DNA of 60,236 nucleotides from an uncultured Bacteriovoracaceae bacterium (lineage in GTDB: Bacteria; Bdellovibrionota; Bacteriovoracia; Bacteriovoracales; Bacteriovoracaceae): NCBI GenBank assembly GCA_938017795.1, contig CALIJZ010000007.1:1-60236 (forward strand). The letters run 5' to 3'. The notes under the pieces were generated by a model. It was not told the origin of the DNA, did not search any database, and saw only the letters and a program-made list of their open reading frames with translations. Position numbers and translations under genes: made by a program. Shown here piece after piece: positions 29,125 to 39,034 of this stretch. The first letter of the stretch is position 1. The number at the start of each line of letters is the position of its first letter.

Positions 29125-32008
29125 TATTACTACTCCATAAATCCTCAATTTCTTTTAAATCCAATTTTAGATTATTATATTCTAATTCAAAAATCTCAAT
29201 CGTCTGTCCTATTAAATGAAATTCAGAATGCTTCTCTAATTGAGAACGATGTTTCTTATCAGCACTAATGATAAAGCTTCCACTTATTTCATTAAACAAG
29301 AAAGCTAATTGGTTAAACTCTCTAGAATTAATTTTAAATCCTATTTGATTGCCAAATGATGACTCACATAGAGCACTCATTAATCCACCATCTGAGATAT
29401 CATGGATACTAGAGAAAATACTTTCTTTAATTAATGAATGAGTTTTTTTGTAGAACCGAGAGTTTAATTCAGTATCAATTGGTGCAGGTGATGAGTTATC
29501 AACCTTGTATAGGTAAGTTAATTCAGAAATGAATAATTCCGTGAAAATATCTTTTAATTTATATGGAGTTGCCAAATAAATATCTTCATTACTTGATTTA
29601 AAACTTGCAGTCTGGATATGCGTAATATTCGTTTTACCTATAGCACTAATTAGAAGTGTTGGTTCTATGGCAATAGAGGTGTCGGTTGCTTCATCATAAA
29701 AATTATTTTTCATGGAATCTTTACCACTGATAAGTGGTGTCGAATAATCCATTGCTGCTTCATAGAGCCCATGGCAAGCTCTTACCAGCTGAGCCATCCT
29801 GAAGTGAGCTTCTGGATTTTTTGATCCTTCTGTTGGATCAGCCCAGCAAAAATTATCTAAAATTGCTATATGATCTGGGTCAGCCCCCACACTTATTAAG
29901 TTTCTAATTGCTTCATCAACACTATGCTTTGCCATAAGATAGGTATCAAAATATGAAAGCTTAGGACTTAATCCACAACTAATTGAGATAGCATTATCTT
30001 TTTCTCCTCCATACTGATGAAGCCAAATAACGCTTGCATCATTGGGTGTATTATATTTTTTGCCATCGTAGGTTTTTAAAAGTGTACTTGATTTAACCTC
30101 TTGATCATATTGAGAAACATAATGTTTTTTACTTCGAATATTGGGAGTAGATATTAACTCTTGAATAATTATTTTTATATCTTCAGGAAGTTTAGTTCTT
30201 AAATCTTTATGATGCCAAAATGATCTAGTCTTTTTAGGGTTATAATGGGCCTTAAGATTTAAATCGATATCTTGATTATGAAGAAAATCTAAATTTAAAT
30301 ATCCTACTATCTCTTTTTCATAACGAACGTCTAGATAACCAGAGTCTGTGAATTCTCCAATATGAGTTGCTTCAACATTAAAAAATGATGCTAGTTTTTC
30401 AAATTCAATTTTTTTAGATGGAGATACTGCTAAAGTCATTCTTTCTTGACTCTCACTAATCATAATTTGGAATGGTTGTAGACCAGGATATTTAAGCGGA
30501 ACTTTTGCTAAATCAATAATTGCTCCATTAGTTTTTTCTGCCATTTCCCCAACGCTAGAGCTTAGACCTCCGGCTCCATTATCAGTAATGCCACTATAGA
30601 GCTCTTTATCTCTAGCACTTATAATAAAATCCATTACTCTTTTTTGAGTAAAGGGATCACCAATTTGAACTGCACTCGCCGGAGAGCTTTCATCTAATTC
30701 AAGAGAGCTAAAAGTTGCACCATGAATTCCATCAAGGCCAACCCTTCCACCGACCATATAGATGAGATCTCCTTTTTGGTAAGGTTTTTCAAAGCTCTCA
30801 TGAATTCCAATTTTATGAGGTAAAATTCCAATGGTTCCACAATAAACTAATGGTTTACCCATATAATTATCATCAAAAACAATTGCTCCATTTACAGTTG
30901 GAATTCCTGATTTATTTCCACCATCTTTAACACCTTGATGTACTCCATCTAAGATTTTTTTTGGATTCATTAAGCTTTTTGGCAGATCTAGTTTCTTAAC
31001 ATTTTTTTCTGAACCAACACAAAAGACATTAGTATTTGCTATTGGTAATGCACCTAAGCCGCAACCTAAAATATCTCTATTTACTCCCAAGATGCCTGTT
31101 AAAGCACCGCCATAAGGATCAAGAGCACTAGGGGAGTTATGAGTTTCGACTTTTGCACATATATCTAGATATTTATCAAATCTTACTATCCCAGCGTTAT
31201 CATGGAATAAACTTTTACACCAATTAATCTTCTTTTGTTCAATAAGATCAAAACTTGCTTTCTTAATCTTATCTTTAAATAAGGAGTTTAGTTTCATTTC
31301 TCCGAGTTTTATTGGTGTGTTCTCTGATTCTGTATATTCAATTGAAGAGGAGAAAATTTTATGCTTACAATGCTCACTCCAAGATTGAGCAATAACTTCA
31401 ATTTCAAGATCAGTTGGATTATTTAATTTCTCTTTTCTTATTTTATCATTTTGAAAGTAGTTTTTTAAAATTTTTATTTCATTTAAATTTAATGCCCAAC
31501 AATTATCTTTTGATAGTTTTAAGAATGCTTGATCATCTAGAGCTAATTGATATTCGTTGACTTTGATTTTAGTCTCTATCTTCTCTCTAAGTTCAATTCT
31601 GTTGAATCTTTTTAAAAAGAGATCAGAATCTGTTGAGTCAGTTGAAAAATTATTTAATAATTTATTACCATAGTCTGAAAATGTTGCTGGCAAGAATTCG
31701 TTATTGGAATGAAAAATCTCTCCAGTGTAAACATTTAAATTTATTTTACATTTTTGTTGGATACATTCTTTGACTGAATTTGCCAGATTGTCAGTAACGC
31801 CAAACTTAAAAGTTTTTTCAAGGAAATATTTATAATTAGAGTTTTGATGGTTAGTTAGAATGTCCTCTACAATTGTTGAGCCTAAAATTTCATTAGAAAT
31901 TATTTTGAGAGTAGAATCATTTATTTCATCGGATTCAAGATAATACACTTTGGCCCGCAATATATCATGCTGAATCTTGGGTGATACTTCAATTCTATAT
32001 CTATTCAT
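29114..32008 (-). CDS. purL: FGAM synthase, PurS-PurL fusion
   Basis: Converts FGAR plus ammonia to FGAM. At 964 residues it is longer than stand-alone small PurL (~740) and lacks the glutaminase domain of large PurL (~1300), which is supplied by the neighbouring purQ. The first ~80 residues (MNRYRIEVSPKIQHD) look like PurS joined in frame, as in PurSL of several deltaproteobacterial-type lineages. The catalytic part shows SEHCKHKIF, KVETHNSPSALDPYGGA (Ser where ETHNHPS is commoner), GLDGIHGATFSS and GGEKDNA. It overlaps purN by 8 and purQ by 11 bases. Confidence 0.93.
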   Translation of the reverse strand: MNRYRIEVSPKIQHDILRAKVYYLESDEINDSTLKIISNEILGSTIVEDILTNHQNSNYKYFLEKTFKFGVTDNLANSVKECIQQKCKINLNVYTGEIFHSNNEFLPATFSDYGNKLLNNFSTDSTDSDLFLKRFNRIELREKIETKIKVNEYQLALDDQAFLKLSKDNCWALNLNEIKILKNYFQNDKIRKEKLNNPTDLEIEVIAQSWSEHCKHKIFSSSIEYTESENTPIKLGEMKLNSLFKDKIKKASFDLIEQKKINWCKSLFHDNAGIVRFDKYLDICAKVETHNSPSALDPYGGALTGILGVNRDILGCGLGALPIANTNVFCVGSEKNVKKLDLPKSLMNPKKILDGVHQGVKDGGNKSGIPTVNGAIVFDDNYMGKPLVYCGTIGILPHKIGIHESFEKPYQKGDLIYMVGGRVGLDGIHGATFSSLELDESSPASAVQIGDPFTQKRVMDFIISARDKELYSGITDNGAGGLSSSVGEMAEKTNGAIIDLAKVPLKYPGLQPFQIMISESQERMTLAVSPSKKIEFEKLASFFNVEATHIGEFTDSGYLDVRYEKEIVGYLNLDFLHNQDIDLNLKAHYNPKKTRSFWHHKDLRTKLPEDIKIIIQELISTPNIRSKKHYVSQYDQEVKSSTLLKTYDGKKYNTPNDASVIWLHQYGGEKDNAISISCGLSPKLSYFDTYLMAKHSVDEAIRNLISVGADPDHIAILDNFCWADPTEGSKNPEAHFRMAQLVRACHGLYEAAMDYSTPLISGKDSMKNNFYDEATDTSIAIEPTLLISAIGKTNITHIQTASFKSSNEDIYLATPYKLKDIFTELFISELTYLYKVDNSSPAPIDTELNSRFYKKTHSLIKESIFSSIHDISDGGLMSALCESSFGNQIGFKINSREFNQLAFLFNEISGSFIISADKKHRSQLEKHSEFHLIGQTIEIFELEYNNLKLDLKEIEDLWSSNNEF

Positions 32009-32570
32009 GAAGACTCCTAGTAGAAAGGGTGAGTTGCTTAAATATTTGTGGATAAAAAATTCGCTCTAATTCTTTGCCCCGATTAGTAAACTCAGATAAA
32101 GTTTCAGAATCTCTTTTTGAAAAACAAACTTGTGAAATAATTTCTCCGGTATCTATTCCTTCATCAACATAATGAATAGTGATCCCTCCATGACTTTCGT
32201 TTGAATGGAAACTATCTCTATAACCATGCATTCCTCTAAACTTAGGAAGTAAACTAGGATGAATATTTATAATTTTATGGTGATAAGTACTTGTGAAATC
32301 TATACTGAGCACTTGCATATAACCAGCTAGAAAAATCATCTCAATTTTCTCTTCTTTTAAGAAATTAATAATTTCTTTTTCTTGCTCTTTTGATTTTTGA
32401 AAAACATGAACACTCTCTTGATGCTTTTTCATTCTTTCTATGAAATTTGCTTTAGGGTTATTTGTAATAAGTATTGGTTTTTCGAGTGCAGGCAATACTT
32501 GTGCTTCTAAATATAAGCTTTCCGCTATAGATCCTGAATGACTTGCCAGTATTGCAGTTTTAATTTTCAT
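32001..32570 (-). CDS. purN: GAR formyltransferase (folate-dependent)
   Basis: Formylates GAR with 10-formyl-tetrahydrofolate. 189 residues, typical. The catalytic motif IINIHPSLLPKFRG carries the Asn and His, and VDEGIDTGEII holds the third catalytic residue, Asp. The start is the A of the purD stop (TAATG overlap). Its 3' end overlaps purL by 8 bases. No purT (the ATP/formate alternative) is visible in the window. Confidence 0.96.
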   Translation of the reverse strand: MKIKTAILASHSGSIAESLYLEAQVLPALEKPILITNNPKANFIERMKKHQESVHVFQKSKEQEKEIINFLKEEKIEMIFLAGYMQVLSIDFTSTYHHKIINIHPSLLPKFRGMHGYRDSFHSNESHGGITIHYVDEGIDTGEIISQVCFSKRDSETLSEFTNRGKELERIFYPQIFKQLTLSTRSLHE

Positions 32571-33859
32571 TAACTCCCAATGTCTGTTCTAAAATACTCT
32601 CCTTCGAATTTTACGTACTCTAGAGCTTGGTAGGCCTTAGAAATTGCCTCGGACCTATCATTTGCCGTAGCGGTTATTCCAAGAACTCTTCCACCTGTAT
32701 TTATTAAATAGTTTTCTTGTTTTGAAACTCCTGAGAAAAATAATTTTCTAGATTTTTCTTTAAATAGTTCTGGGTCTATGGAGATCTTATTATTTAAATT
32801 TAAAGGTTGTTCAATTCCTGGATAACCACCACTTGCTTTTACTACATTGCAGGTTGATTGATTAGATAGTTGAAACTGATCTTTTACTAAGCTTAGTTTC
32901 TTATGAGCACAAGCATGAAATATTTTAGCAAGATCACCCTCAATTCTCGGGATAATGACTTGGGCCTCAGGGTCCCCAAAACGAGTATTAAATTCTAAGA
33001 CTTTTAAGTCTCCATTTGTACATTTCATAATCCCCGCAAAAACAATACCTTGGAATTGAATATTTTTTTGTTTCAAAGAACTAAAGAGCTTATCTAGAAT
33101 TTGTCTTCTAATATATTGACGTTCATCATTGCTGATCCAATCTGCCGGTGAATAACAACCCATTCCCCCTGTATTATGACCAGTATTGCCATCGCCTTGT
33201 TTTTTATAATCACAAGCATCTCCAATATAGAGATGATCAACGCCATCGCTTATTGCAAAGGCTGAAAGCTCCTTACCATCGAGTTTTTCTTCGATTAATA
33301 CATGTGTTGGATTTTCTAGGGCCAAAGGATTTTCTATGCATAATAGCTTTAGGTCTGCTTTGGCTTGTTCTAAAGTGTCACAAACAAATACTCCTTTTCC
33401 ACTAGCAAGGCCATCAGCTTTGATGACTAATCCGTTTTCAAATGGCCATGTATTTATATAAGTCAAAGCATCTTCATATTTCGTAAAAAAATCAAAATCT
33501 GCAGTTGGTATCCCACTATCTCTCATTAATTTCTTAGAATGAAATTTTGATGATTCTAATTTTGCTCCCTCTCTAGATGGACCAATAGTGGCAATACCAT
33601 TTTTAGACAAAGTATCGGCCATTCCCAACTCTAAATATTTCTCTGGTCCTATGATTGCCATAGAAATCGATTCACGTTTACAAACGCTCTTTAAGATATC
33701 AAAGTCAGTAGGATCTTCAGATATACAAGGAATATCATCAAGTAGAGTAATTCCTGGATTTCCTGGCATGACGAAGACTTTATCAACTAATGGTGATAAA
33801 GAGAGTTTCCATGCTATAGCATGTTCTCTTGCACCTTTTCCTAAAACAAGTACATTCAT
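32570..33859 (-). CDS. purD: GAR synthetase (phosphoribosylamine-glycine ligase)
   Basis: Joins glycine to phosphoribosylamine using ATP. 429 residues, as expected. N-terminal VLVLGKGAREHAIAWKL near 3-19, IGPEKYLELGMAD, the ATP-grasp lid KADGLASGKGVFVC, NTGGMGCYSPA and the metal site EFNTRFGDPEAQV are intact. Its ATG overlaps the purC stop by 4 bases, and its stop shares a base with purN. Confidence 0.97.
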   Translation of the reverse strand: MNVLVLGKGAREHAIAWKLSLSPLVDKVFVMPGNPGITLLDDIPCISEDPTDFDILKSVCKRESISMAIIGPEKYLELGMADTLSKNGIATIGPSREGAKLESSKFHSKKLMRDSGIPTADFDFFTKYEDALTYINTWPFENGLVIKADGLASGKGVFVCDTLEQAKADLKLLCIENPLALENPTHVLIEEKLDGKELSAFAISDGVDHLYIGDACDYKKQGDGNTGHNTGGMGCYSPADWISNDERQYIRRQILDKLFSSLKQKNIQFQGIVFAGIMKCTNGDLKVLEFNTRFGDPEAQVIIPRIEGDLAKIFHACAHKKLSLVKDQFQLSNQSTCNVVKASGGYPGIEQPLNLNNKISIDPELFKEKSRKLFFSGVSKQENYLINTGGRVLGITATANDRSEAISKAYQALEYVKFEGEYFRTDIGS

Positions 33860-34818
33860 ATTTGCCCTTTATAATATTGTTCAAAATAGTTATCGATTTT
33901 ATACTGATCTCTAGTGTCTTTGTTTTCAATTAAACTCGAGAGCGTATTTGTGAATGCTAAATATAAATTTTGTGCTTGTTCTAAGACTTCACGAGGCAGT
34001 ACGGAAGGAGTGAATTGCGCTTCAGTCATTTTAGTTTTCCAGTTCTTTGGCGAAGTTTCTTTATAAACTTCTAGTTTATTAAACCAGTTTGTGGATTTAT
34101 AAAAATCTCTTAAAAATTCTTTAGATAATAAAATAGAGTTTTTTTCAATTCGTAGTTCATCCAAACCTATCGTATCAACCAGAAAAATATTTCGATTCTG
34201 ATCAAATCCAAACTCTAGTTTACCATCAATCAAGTCTAATTGAGCTTTTGAAAATAGCTCCTTTAAGTGGCAAGCAATTTTTTTTGAAAGTGTAATGAGC
34301 AAATTCAATTCTTGCTCTTTTAGAGAAGCTATTTTTTTAGCTTCGACATAGTCAATATATCTGTCACTAGCTTCGAGTTTTGTAGAAAACTCTATAATTG
34401 GCTCATTAAACTGATCTTTTTCAAAAGAGATGTCTTTAAACTCAGGTCTTTGTTTTTTTCCTTCGAACCTTTCAATATTATAAATCTTAAATCTAAAGAT
34501 AACTTCTAAAGGAATTAAACATGAATAGCTTTCAAAATTATAATAGGAATCAGGATCTTTATATGGGACATGTATTTTTTTTACCTTTAAGGTATTTTCA
34601 TGATGGTCAAGATAGTGAGTTGCAATATTATGATTATTTAAATATTCAAAAAATAATGAGCCCATTTTAGCTAAAGAGTTTCCTTTGTTTTTTATTTTGT
34701 CAGGCATTTCACCCCAGTCAAAAATCGAATATCTATCACTGAATTTAAAAAGAATATCCGAATCACTCTTATATATATCTTTTACTGATCCTCTATAGAT
34801 TAACTCACTTGTTTGCAA
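33856..34818 (-). CDS. purC: SAICAR synthetase
   Basis: Joins aspartate to CAIR, giving SAICAR. 320 residues, longer than the ~235-residue E. coli-like enzyme and close to the long bacterial form. YRGSVKDIYKS near the start is the nucleotide loop, FKFSDRYSIFDWGEMPD the substrate loop, and IPLEVIFRFKI and LIDGKLEFGFD are present too. It overlaps purF by 14 and purD by 4 bases. The product goes to PurB, which sits across the window in the pyrimidine operon. Confidence 0.95.
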   Translation of the reverse strand: MQTSELIYRGSVKDIYKSDSDILFKFSDRYSIFDWGEMPDKIKNKGNSLAKMGSLFFEYLNNHNIATHYLDHHENTLKVKKIHVPYKDPDSYYNFESYSCLIPLEVIFRFKIYNIERFEGKKQRPEFKDISFEKDQFNEPIIEFSTKLEASDRYIDYVEAKKIASLKEQELNLLITLSKKIACHLKELFSKAQLDLIDGKLEFGFDQNRNIFLVDTIGLDELRIEKNSILLSKEFLRDFYKSTNWFNKLEVYKETSPKNWKTKMTEAQFTPSVLPREVLEQAQNLYLAFTNTLSSLIENKDTRDQYKIDNYFEQYYKGQI

Positions 34819-36238
34819 GGAACTCTCCTCCGGTTGGATAATCTCCAGTTAAACAAGCACTACATATTTCTTCACCTAAAACACTCTTGAGATCATCCTC
34901 AGTCTGATAGATAACTTTATGACATCCCAATAAATCTGTAATTTCTTGCTCGCTTTTTTGATAAGCAATAAGATCTTCAGAGTTAGGAAAATCTATGCCA
35001 TAGCCACATGGGTGAGTAATTGGTGGACAGGTTGAAGCAAAGTATATTTCATTGGCTCCAGCATCTTTTAACATTTTTACTATTCTTGAAGATGTAGTTC
35101 CTCTAACAATACTATCATCTATCACTAAAAGATTTTTACCTTTAATATCTTCTTTTATCGGGAGTAGTTTAAGTTTTACAGCGTTTTCTCTAGAGTCTTG
35201 ATTATTTAAAATAAAACTTCGTTGTATATATCTATTTTTATTAAGTACAGGACGTAAGGGCAAAGACAAGTGCTCTGCGATGGCCGTTGCTGCAATTTTG
35301 CTGGTCTCTGGTACTGGTACAACAAAGTCAGGAGAGATTTCATCATTATCAATTAGCTTGAGTATTTTATGACTTAGCATCTTTCCAAGGTTTAACCTTG
35401 ATTTATAAATACTTTTTCCATCTAGAGAGCTTTCAGGGTTTGAAAAATAGACCCATTCAAACATGCATTGCTTTTTAGGTTGAGGGTTTACAATGGAAGA
35501 ATATAGTTTTCCTTCTTTAGATATAAAAACAATCTCCCCAGGCTCAAGGTCTCGCTCTACATTGTATCCAAGAAACTCTAAAACAAAAGACTCACTAGCT
35601 AAGCAATAACTAATCCCTTCATCAGTTTCTTTTTTCCCAAGTAGAAGTGGTCTAATTCCATTTGGATCTTTACAAGCAAATAAACCAAAAGGTGCAATTG
35701 TTCCAACAATTGAATATCCACCTAAAGCATATTCAAATAAATACCTTATGGCGCTAAAGAGGATTTCTGGATGAAACTGAGTATGTTCAAATTCATTTTT
35801 TTTAAGAATATAGGATAAGTAATCACTTATTAGGTTAATTAAAATTTCACCATCATTTTTTGAAAATAAAAATCTTTTCTTCTTTTCATTTAAAAATTTT
35901 TTTAACTCATCAAAGTTGACAAGATTACCATTATGAGCAATTCCTAAACCATAGGGATAATTAAGGGTCATTGGTTGAACGTCATTAATATCCAAGGAGC
36001 CAACTGTAGAATACCTTGTATGCCCAATACTCATTTGCCCTGACATCTTACCTAGAGACTCTGGTGTAAAGACTTTATCTACATAACCTTGGTTTTTTTC
36101 TAATGAGTAGAGATTTTGATCGAAGTCATAATTTAAAATTCCGGCAGCATCTTGTCCTCTATGTTGTAGCAGTAGAAGCCCTTGATAGATTTCTAAGGGT
36201 GCCTTGGAAGTACCTATGATGCCGATAATTCCGCACAT
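34805..36238 (-). CDS. purF: Amidophosphoribosyltransferase
   Basis: Commits PRPP to purine synthesis by replacing pyrophosphate with glutamine-derived ammonia. 477 residues. After removal of Met, Cys2 (MCGIIGI) becomes the N-terminal glutaminase nucleophile; HRGQDAAGI, GHTRYSTVGS and AHNGNLVN follow. The phosphoribosyltransferase half has VPVPETSKIAA and the PRPP loop LLVIDDSIVRGTTS. It is the first gene of the eight-gene purine operon and diverges from purK-purE over a 97-base control region. In this family AMP/GMP feed back on the enzyme. Confidence 0.97.
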   Translation of the reverse strand: MCGIIGIIGTSKAPLEIYQGLLLLQHRGQDAAGILNYDFDQNLYSLEKNQGYVDKVFTPESLGKMSGQMSIGHTRYSTVGSLDINDVQPMTLNYPYGLGIAHNGNLVNFDELKKFLNEKKKRFLFSKNDGEILINLISDYLSYILKKNEFEHTQFHPEILFSAIRYLFEYALGGYSIVGTIAPFGLFACKDPNGIRPLLLGKKETDEGISYCLASESFVLEFLGYNVERDLEPGEIVFISKEGKLYSSIVNPQPKKQCMFEWVYFSNPESSLDGKSIYKSRLNLGKMLSHKILKLIDNDEISPDFVVPVPETSKIAATAIAEHLSLPLRPVLNKNRYIQRSFILNNQDSRENAVKLKLLPIKEDIKGKNLLVIDDSIVRGTTSSRIVKMLKDAGANEIYFASTCPPITHPCGYGIDFPNSEDLIAYQKSEQEITDLLGCHKVIYQTEDDLKSVLGEEICSACLTGDYPTGGEFLANK

Positions 36239-36264
36239 AGAAATGACCTTCTTTAAAAACTAAC

Positions 36265-36309
36265 ATATGTGTTAATTCACATATTGATTTTTTCTATTAC
36301 ACTTATACT
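36265..36309. promoter_or_regulatory. Inverted repeat and -10 box in the purF / purK-purE divergent promoter region
   Basis: ATATGTG and CACATAT (36265-36271, 36278-36284) are exact reverse complements around TTAATT. The element sits midway between two divergent purine operons, as expected for a shared operator. A good -10 box TATACT lies at 36304-36309 for the purK side, and TTGATT at 36284-36289 is a possible but closely spaced -35 box. The sequence gives no clue to which protein binds; a PurR-like regulator is only a guess. Confidence 0.45.
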
Positions 36310-36335
36310 GTACTCGCTTCAGGAGAATATTGGCA

Positions 36336-37385
36336 ATGTCAGCTTTAAGCAAAAGGGTAGGGATTTTGGGTTCAGGGCAGCTTGCTTGGCTTTTGAATAA
36401 ATCTTCAAAGAATCTTAACATTCAAACGAAAGTTGTTGGAGCAAGTGGAGATCCTGCTCAAAGAAATAGTGACTATTTTCTAGATAGTATTGAAGTAGAT
36501 GAGATAGGGGAGTTTTTTAAAGATTGTGACGTACTGACTCTTGAGAGTGAGTTTCATGATATAGAGTATTTAAAAAACATAGAAAACAAATCTGGTAAGA
36601 AATTTCATCCATCAATTAAGAGCTATGAGTTAATAAGTACTAAATTAAAAGAAAAAGTTCTTTTCCAAAAATATTTTGAAGTTATTCCATACTTTAAACA
36701 ACCTCAAGCTTATCCATGTATGATGAAACATAGCTCTGGTGGATATGATGGCTATGGGAACACAATTATCCACGATGAGTTACAAAGTAAGCAATCTAGT
36801 AAGGAACATTTCTTTGAACCACTTTTGAATATTAAACGTGAGATTGCAACTATTGCATTTTCAAATGATGACTCAATTGTGGTTTATCCCTTTGTTGAAA
36901 CAATCCAAAAGAATTCACAATGTTTTGAAGTAAAAATATTGAATGAAAGATTTCCACAATTAGTTGAGAAGATAAAGCAGATAATGAAAGACTTAAATTG
37001 GATAGGTTCTTTGGCCTTTGAGTTTATTGAAACTGATCAGCAGATATATTTTAACGAAACTGCTCCGAGAGTTCATAATAGTTTTCATTTAAGTAGTGAC
37101 TGTTTCGAGGTTTCACAATTTGAAAATCACTTGAGGGCGATTTTAGGTCTTGAAATACTTAAATCTGGAAAAATTAGTACTTATGGAGGGATGATTAATC
37201 TAAGTTTTAATACCCAGCCAACTGGATTAGATCTAAATTTTCAAAATGAAAATATCATTGTATATGATTATCAGAAAACGTTTAGACCAAATAGAAAATT
37301 GGGTCATATCAATTATAGATCTGAAAATTTAAAAGAAGCAGATCTTTTGAGAAATGAGATTTTATCCAATTTAGATAAAAATTAA
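36336..37385 (+). CDS. purK: N5-carboxyaminoimidazole ribonucleotide synthase
   Basis: Carboxylates AIR to N5-CAIR with ATP and bicarbonate. 349 residues from the ATG. AGGAG at 36321-36325 lies 10 bases before this ATG and 4 before a TTG at 36330 that would add two residues; both fit. ATP-grasp features: VGILGSGQLAWLL at the start, ESEFHDIEYL, KHSSGGYDGYGN and the metal-site stretch FNETAPRVHNSFH. It is followed by purE 12 bases on. Confidence 0.95.
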   Translation: MSALSKRVGILGSGQLAWLLNKSSKNLNIQTKVVGASGDPAQRNSDYFLDSIEVDEIGEFFKDCDVLTLESEFHDIEYLKNIENKSGKKFHPSIKSYELISTKLKEKVLFQKYFEVIPYFKQPQAYPCMMKHSSGGYDGYGNTIIHDELQSKQSSKEHFFEPLLNIKREIATIAFSNDDSIVVYPFVETIQKNSQCFEVKILNERFPQLVEKIKQIMKDLNWIGSLAFEFIETDQQIYFNETAPRVHNSFHLSSDCFEVSQFENHLRAILGLEILKSGKISTYGGMINLSFNTQPTGLDLNFQNENIIVYDYQKTFRPNRKLGHINYRSENLKEADLLRNEILSNLDKN

Positions 37386-37397
37386 AAAGAGGATTAA

Positions 37398-37868
37398 ATG
37401 AAAGTTGCAGTAATCATGGGAAGCGATAGTGACTGGAGAGTAATGAAAGATGCTTGCAAGGTTTTAGAGCAATTTTCTATTGAATATGAAAAACAAGTGG
37501 TCTCGGCCCATAGAACACCTGATCTTATGATGGAGTTTTCAAAAAATGCTCACTCAAAAGGTTTTGATCTTATTATCGCCGGTGCTGGAGGAGCTGCTCA
37601 CCTTCCAGGCATGGTTGCTAGCAATACAACTTTACCAGTTATTGGAGTTCCAATCAGTCTTAAAAGCTTAGAAGGAATGGATTCGTTATTATCTATTGCT
37701 CAGATGCCTAAAGGGGTTCCAGTTGCTTGTATGGCCATTGATAACGCTTATAATGCTGGGCTCTTTGCAGCTCGAATATTGTCTCTTGGAAGTAAAGAAC
37801 TAGTAGAAAAATTAGAACAATTTAGAGAAGAAAAAAAGCTAGATTCTTTAGCAAAAAAGTTAGGGTGA
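37398..37868 (+). CDS. purE: N5-CAIR mutase
   Basis: Moves the carboxyl group of N5-CAIR to C4, giving CAIR. 156 residues of the class I type, in line with a purK neighbour. The active-site motif [13 protein letters not shown] is at 8-20, with SAHRTPDLM and the [11 protein letters not shown] loop with its His. AGAGGA is directly before the ATG. It closes the purK-purE pair; with these two, all enzymes from PRPP to IMP are encoded in the window. Confidence 0.97.
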   Translation: MKVAVIMGSDSDWRVMKDACKVLEQFSIEYEKQVVSAHRTPDLMMEFSKNAHSKGFDLIIAGAGGAAHLPGMVASNTTLPVIGVPISLKSLEGMDSLLSIAQMPKGVPVACMAIDNAYNAGLFAARILSLGSKELVEKLEQFREEKKLDSLAKKLG

Positions 37869-37945
37869 TTCTATTTAAATCCCGAGTAATAAGCTTTGTT
37901 TTATACTTCATCAAATTCACTTATAATTTCTATAAGAGGTAAGTT

Positions 37946-39034
37946 ATGAAGTATTTAATTTTAGGTCTATTAATAATTAATCTAGGCTTTTCTTTAACTA
38001 TAGAAAAAGTTTCTAATCAAAATATGACTATCAAAAATGAAGGTAGATCATATTTAAAAGGTAGTAATTATTATTTTAAAGCAAACGGAGCTTTAGTTAT
38101 TGCTCAAGCTGTTATTAGTGATGCTGACAAAACGATGTTTGTCGTTACTAAAGGAATTCAGCATATTAATACTGGTTTGAAATTAATTTCCTTAAAAAGA
38201 AAAAAGAGTTCTCAAGTCACTCAAACTAAGACAGAGAGAAAAACTCTTATCACTCAAAGTGATCATAGTTTTCAAGATCTTCCCACTCAAGATATTCAAA
38301 ATAATACAGGGCAAATTGAAGGGGAGGGAGTTGCTTCAGATAATGAATTACATGAAATTCACGCCTCTGAGCTAGAACATACTGAAGGTGAAGCAACGGT
38401 TGATAAAGGAACCTTTGATCATATTGTCCCTAAAGATCCCAATCGATTTAGACGTCACAGATTATATCTTGGACTTGGTTACCAATCTACAGGGAGCTTT
38501 GATACAGATACGACAAGAGGAACAACTTATAACTTTGATAGATACTCTAGTCTTTCCTTCAATGTTGGATATAAATTTTATCCTCATAGGTTAGTTTTTG
38601 GTGGGATTCATTTTAGAAAAGGCTTTTCTTCAAATCAAGAAGTCTCAGAAATTAGTTTTAATAATATTCCCATTAGGACTCAAGAGTTTGATTCAAGTCC
38701 AATGGATTTGAGTTTTATGGCAGGCTTAAACATAAAAGGAATTTTACTCTCCTTAGGGTATGCAATTCATACAGAGTATCAAATCTCTCAAGATGTACTT
38801 ACTGGAGAAGTTGCTGATAAGGTTTTTGGTCATGGCTTCAGAGTCGCTTTAGGTTATGAACTATTCTTCACTGAAAATTTGGGAGTTTTAATTGAAGGTG
38901 ATTATATTCCAATGAAATATACGAAATTTAGAAATACAAATGCTTCAACTGGGACAACGGATAATTTAAAATTTGATGAAGCTATTTCTACCAATGTCGC
39001 TGGTGGAAATATTAGTTTTTTGTTTCGTTTCTAA
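37946..39034 (+). CDS. Outer-membrane beta-barrel protein with N-terminal periplasmic domain
   Basis: A 362-residue protein with a Sec signal (MKYLILGLLIINLGFS). Residues 20-95 form a small domain (NYYFKANGALVIAQ, KGIQHINTGLKLI); 95-165 is a polar, probably flexible linker. From ~168 to the end, alternating hydrophobic strands (LYLGLGYQSTGSF, LSFNVGYKFYPH, LSFMAGLNIKGI) and the final Phe (NISFLFRF) are typical of a small OmpA/OmpW-like barrel whose C-terminal aromatic residue is read by the Bam machine. Function unknown. AGAGGTAAG precedes the ATG. It ends overlapping the convergent gene's stop by 4 bases. Confidence 0.8.
   Translation: MKYLILGLLIINLGFSLTIEKVSNQNMTIKNEGRSYLKGSNYYFKANGALVIAQAVISDADKTMFVVTKGIQHINTGLKLISLKRKKSSQVTQTKTERKTLITQSDHSFQDLPTQDIQNNTGQIEGEGVASDNELHEIHASELEHTEGEATVDKGTFDHIVPKDPNRFRRHRLYLGLGYQSTGSFDTDTTRGTTYNFDRYSSLSFNVGYKFYPHRLVFGGIHFRKGFSSNQEVSEISFNNIPIRTQEFDSSPMDLSFMAGLNIKGILLSLGYAIHTEYQISQDVLTGEVADKVFGHGFRVALGYELFFTENLGVLIEGDYIPMKYTKFRNTNASTGTTDNLKFDEAISTNVAGGNISFLFRF

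Noticed and set aside
33148..33405. Plus-strand frame of 85 codons inside purD
   Set aside because: Antisense to conserved ATP-grasp motifs; composition is typical of a shadow frame.
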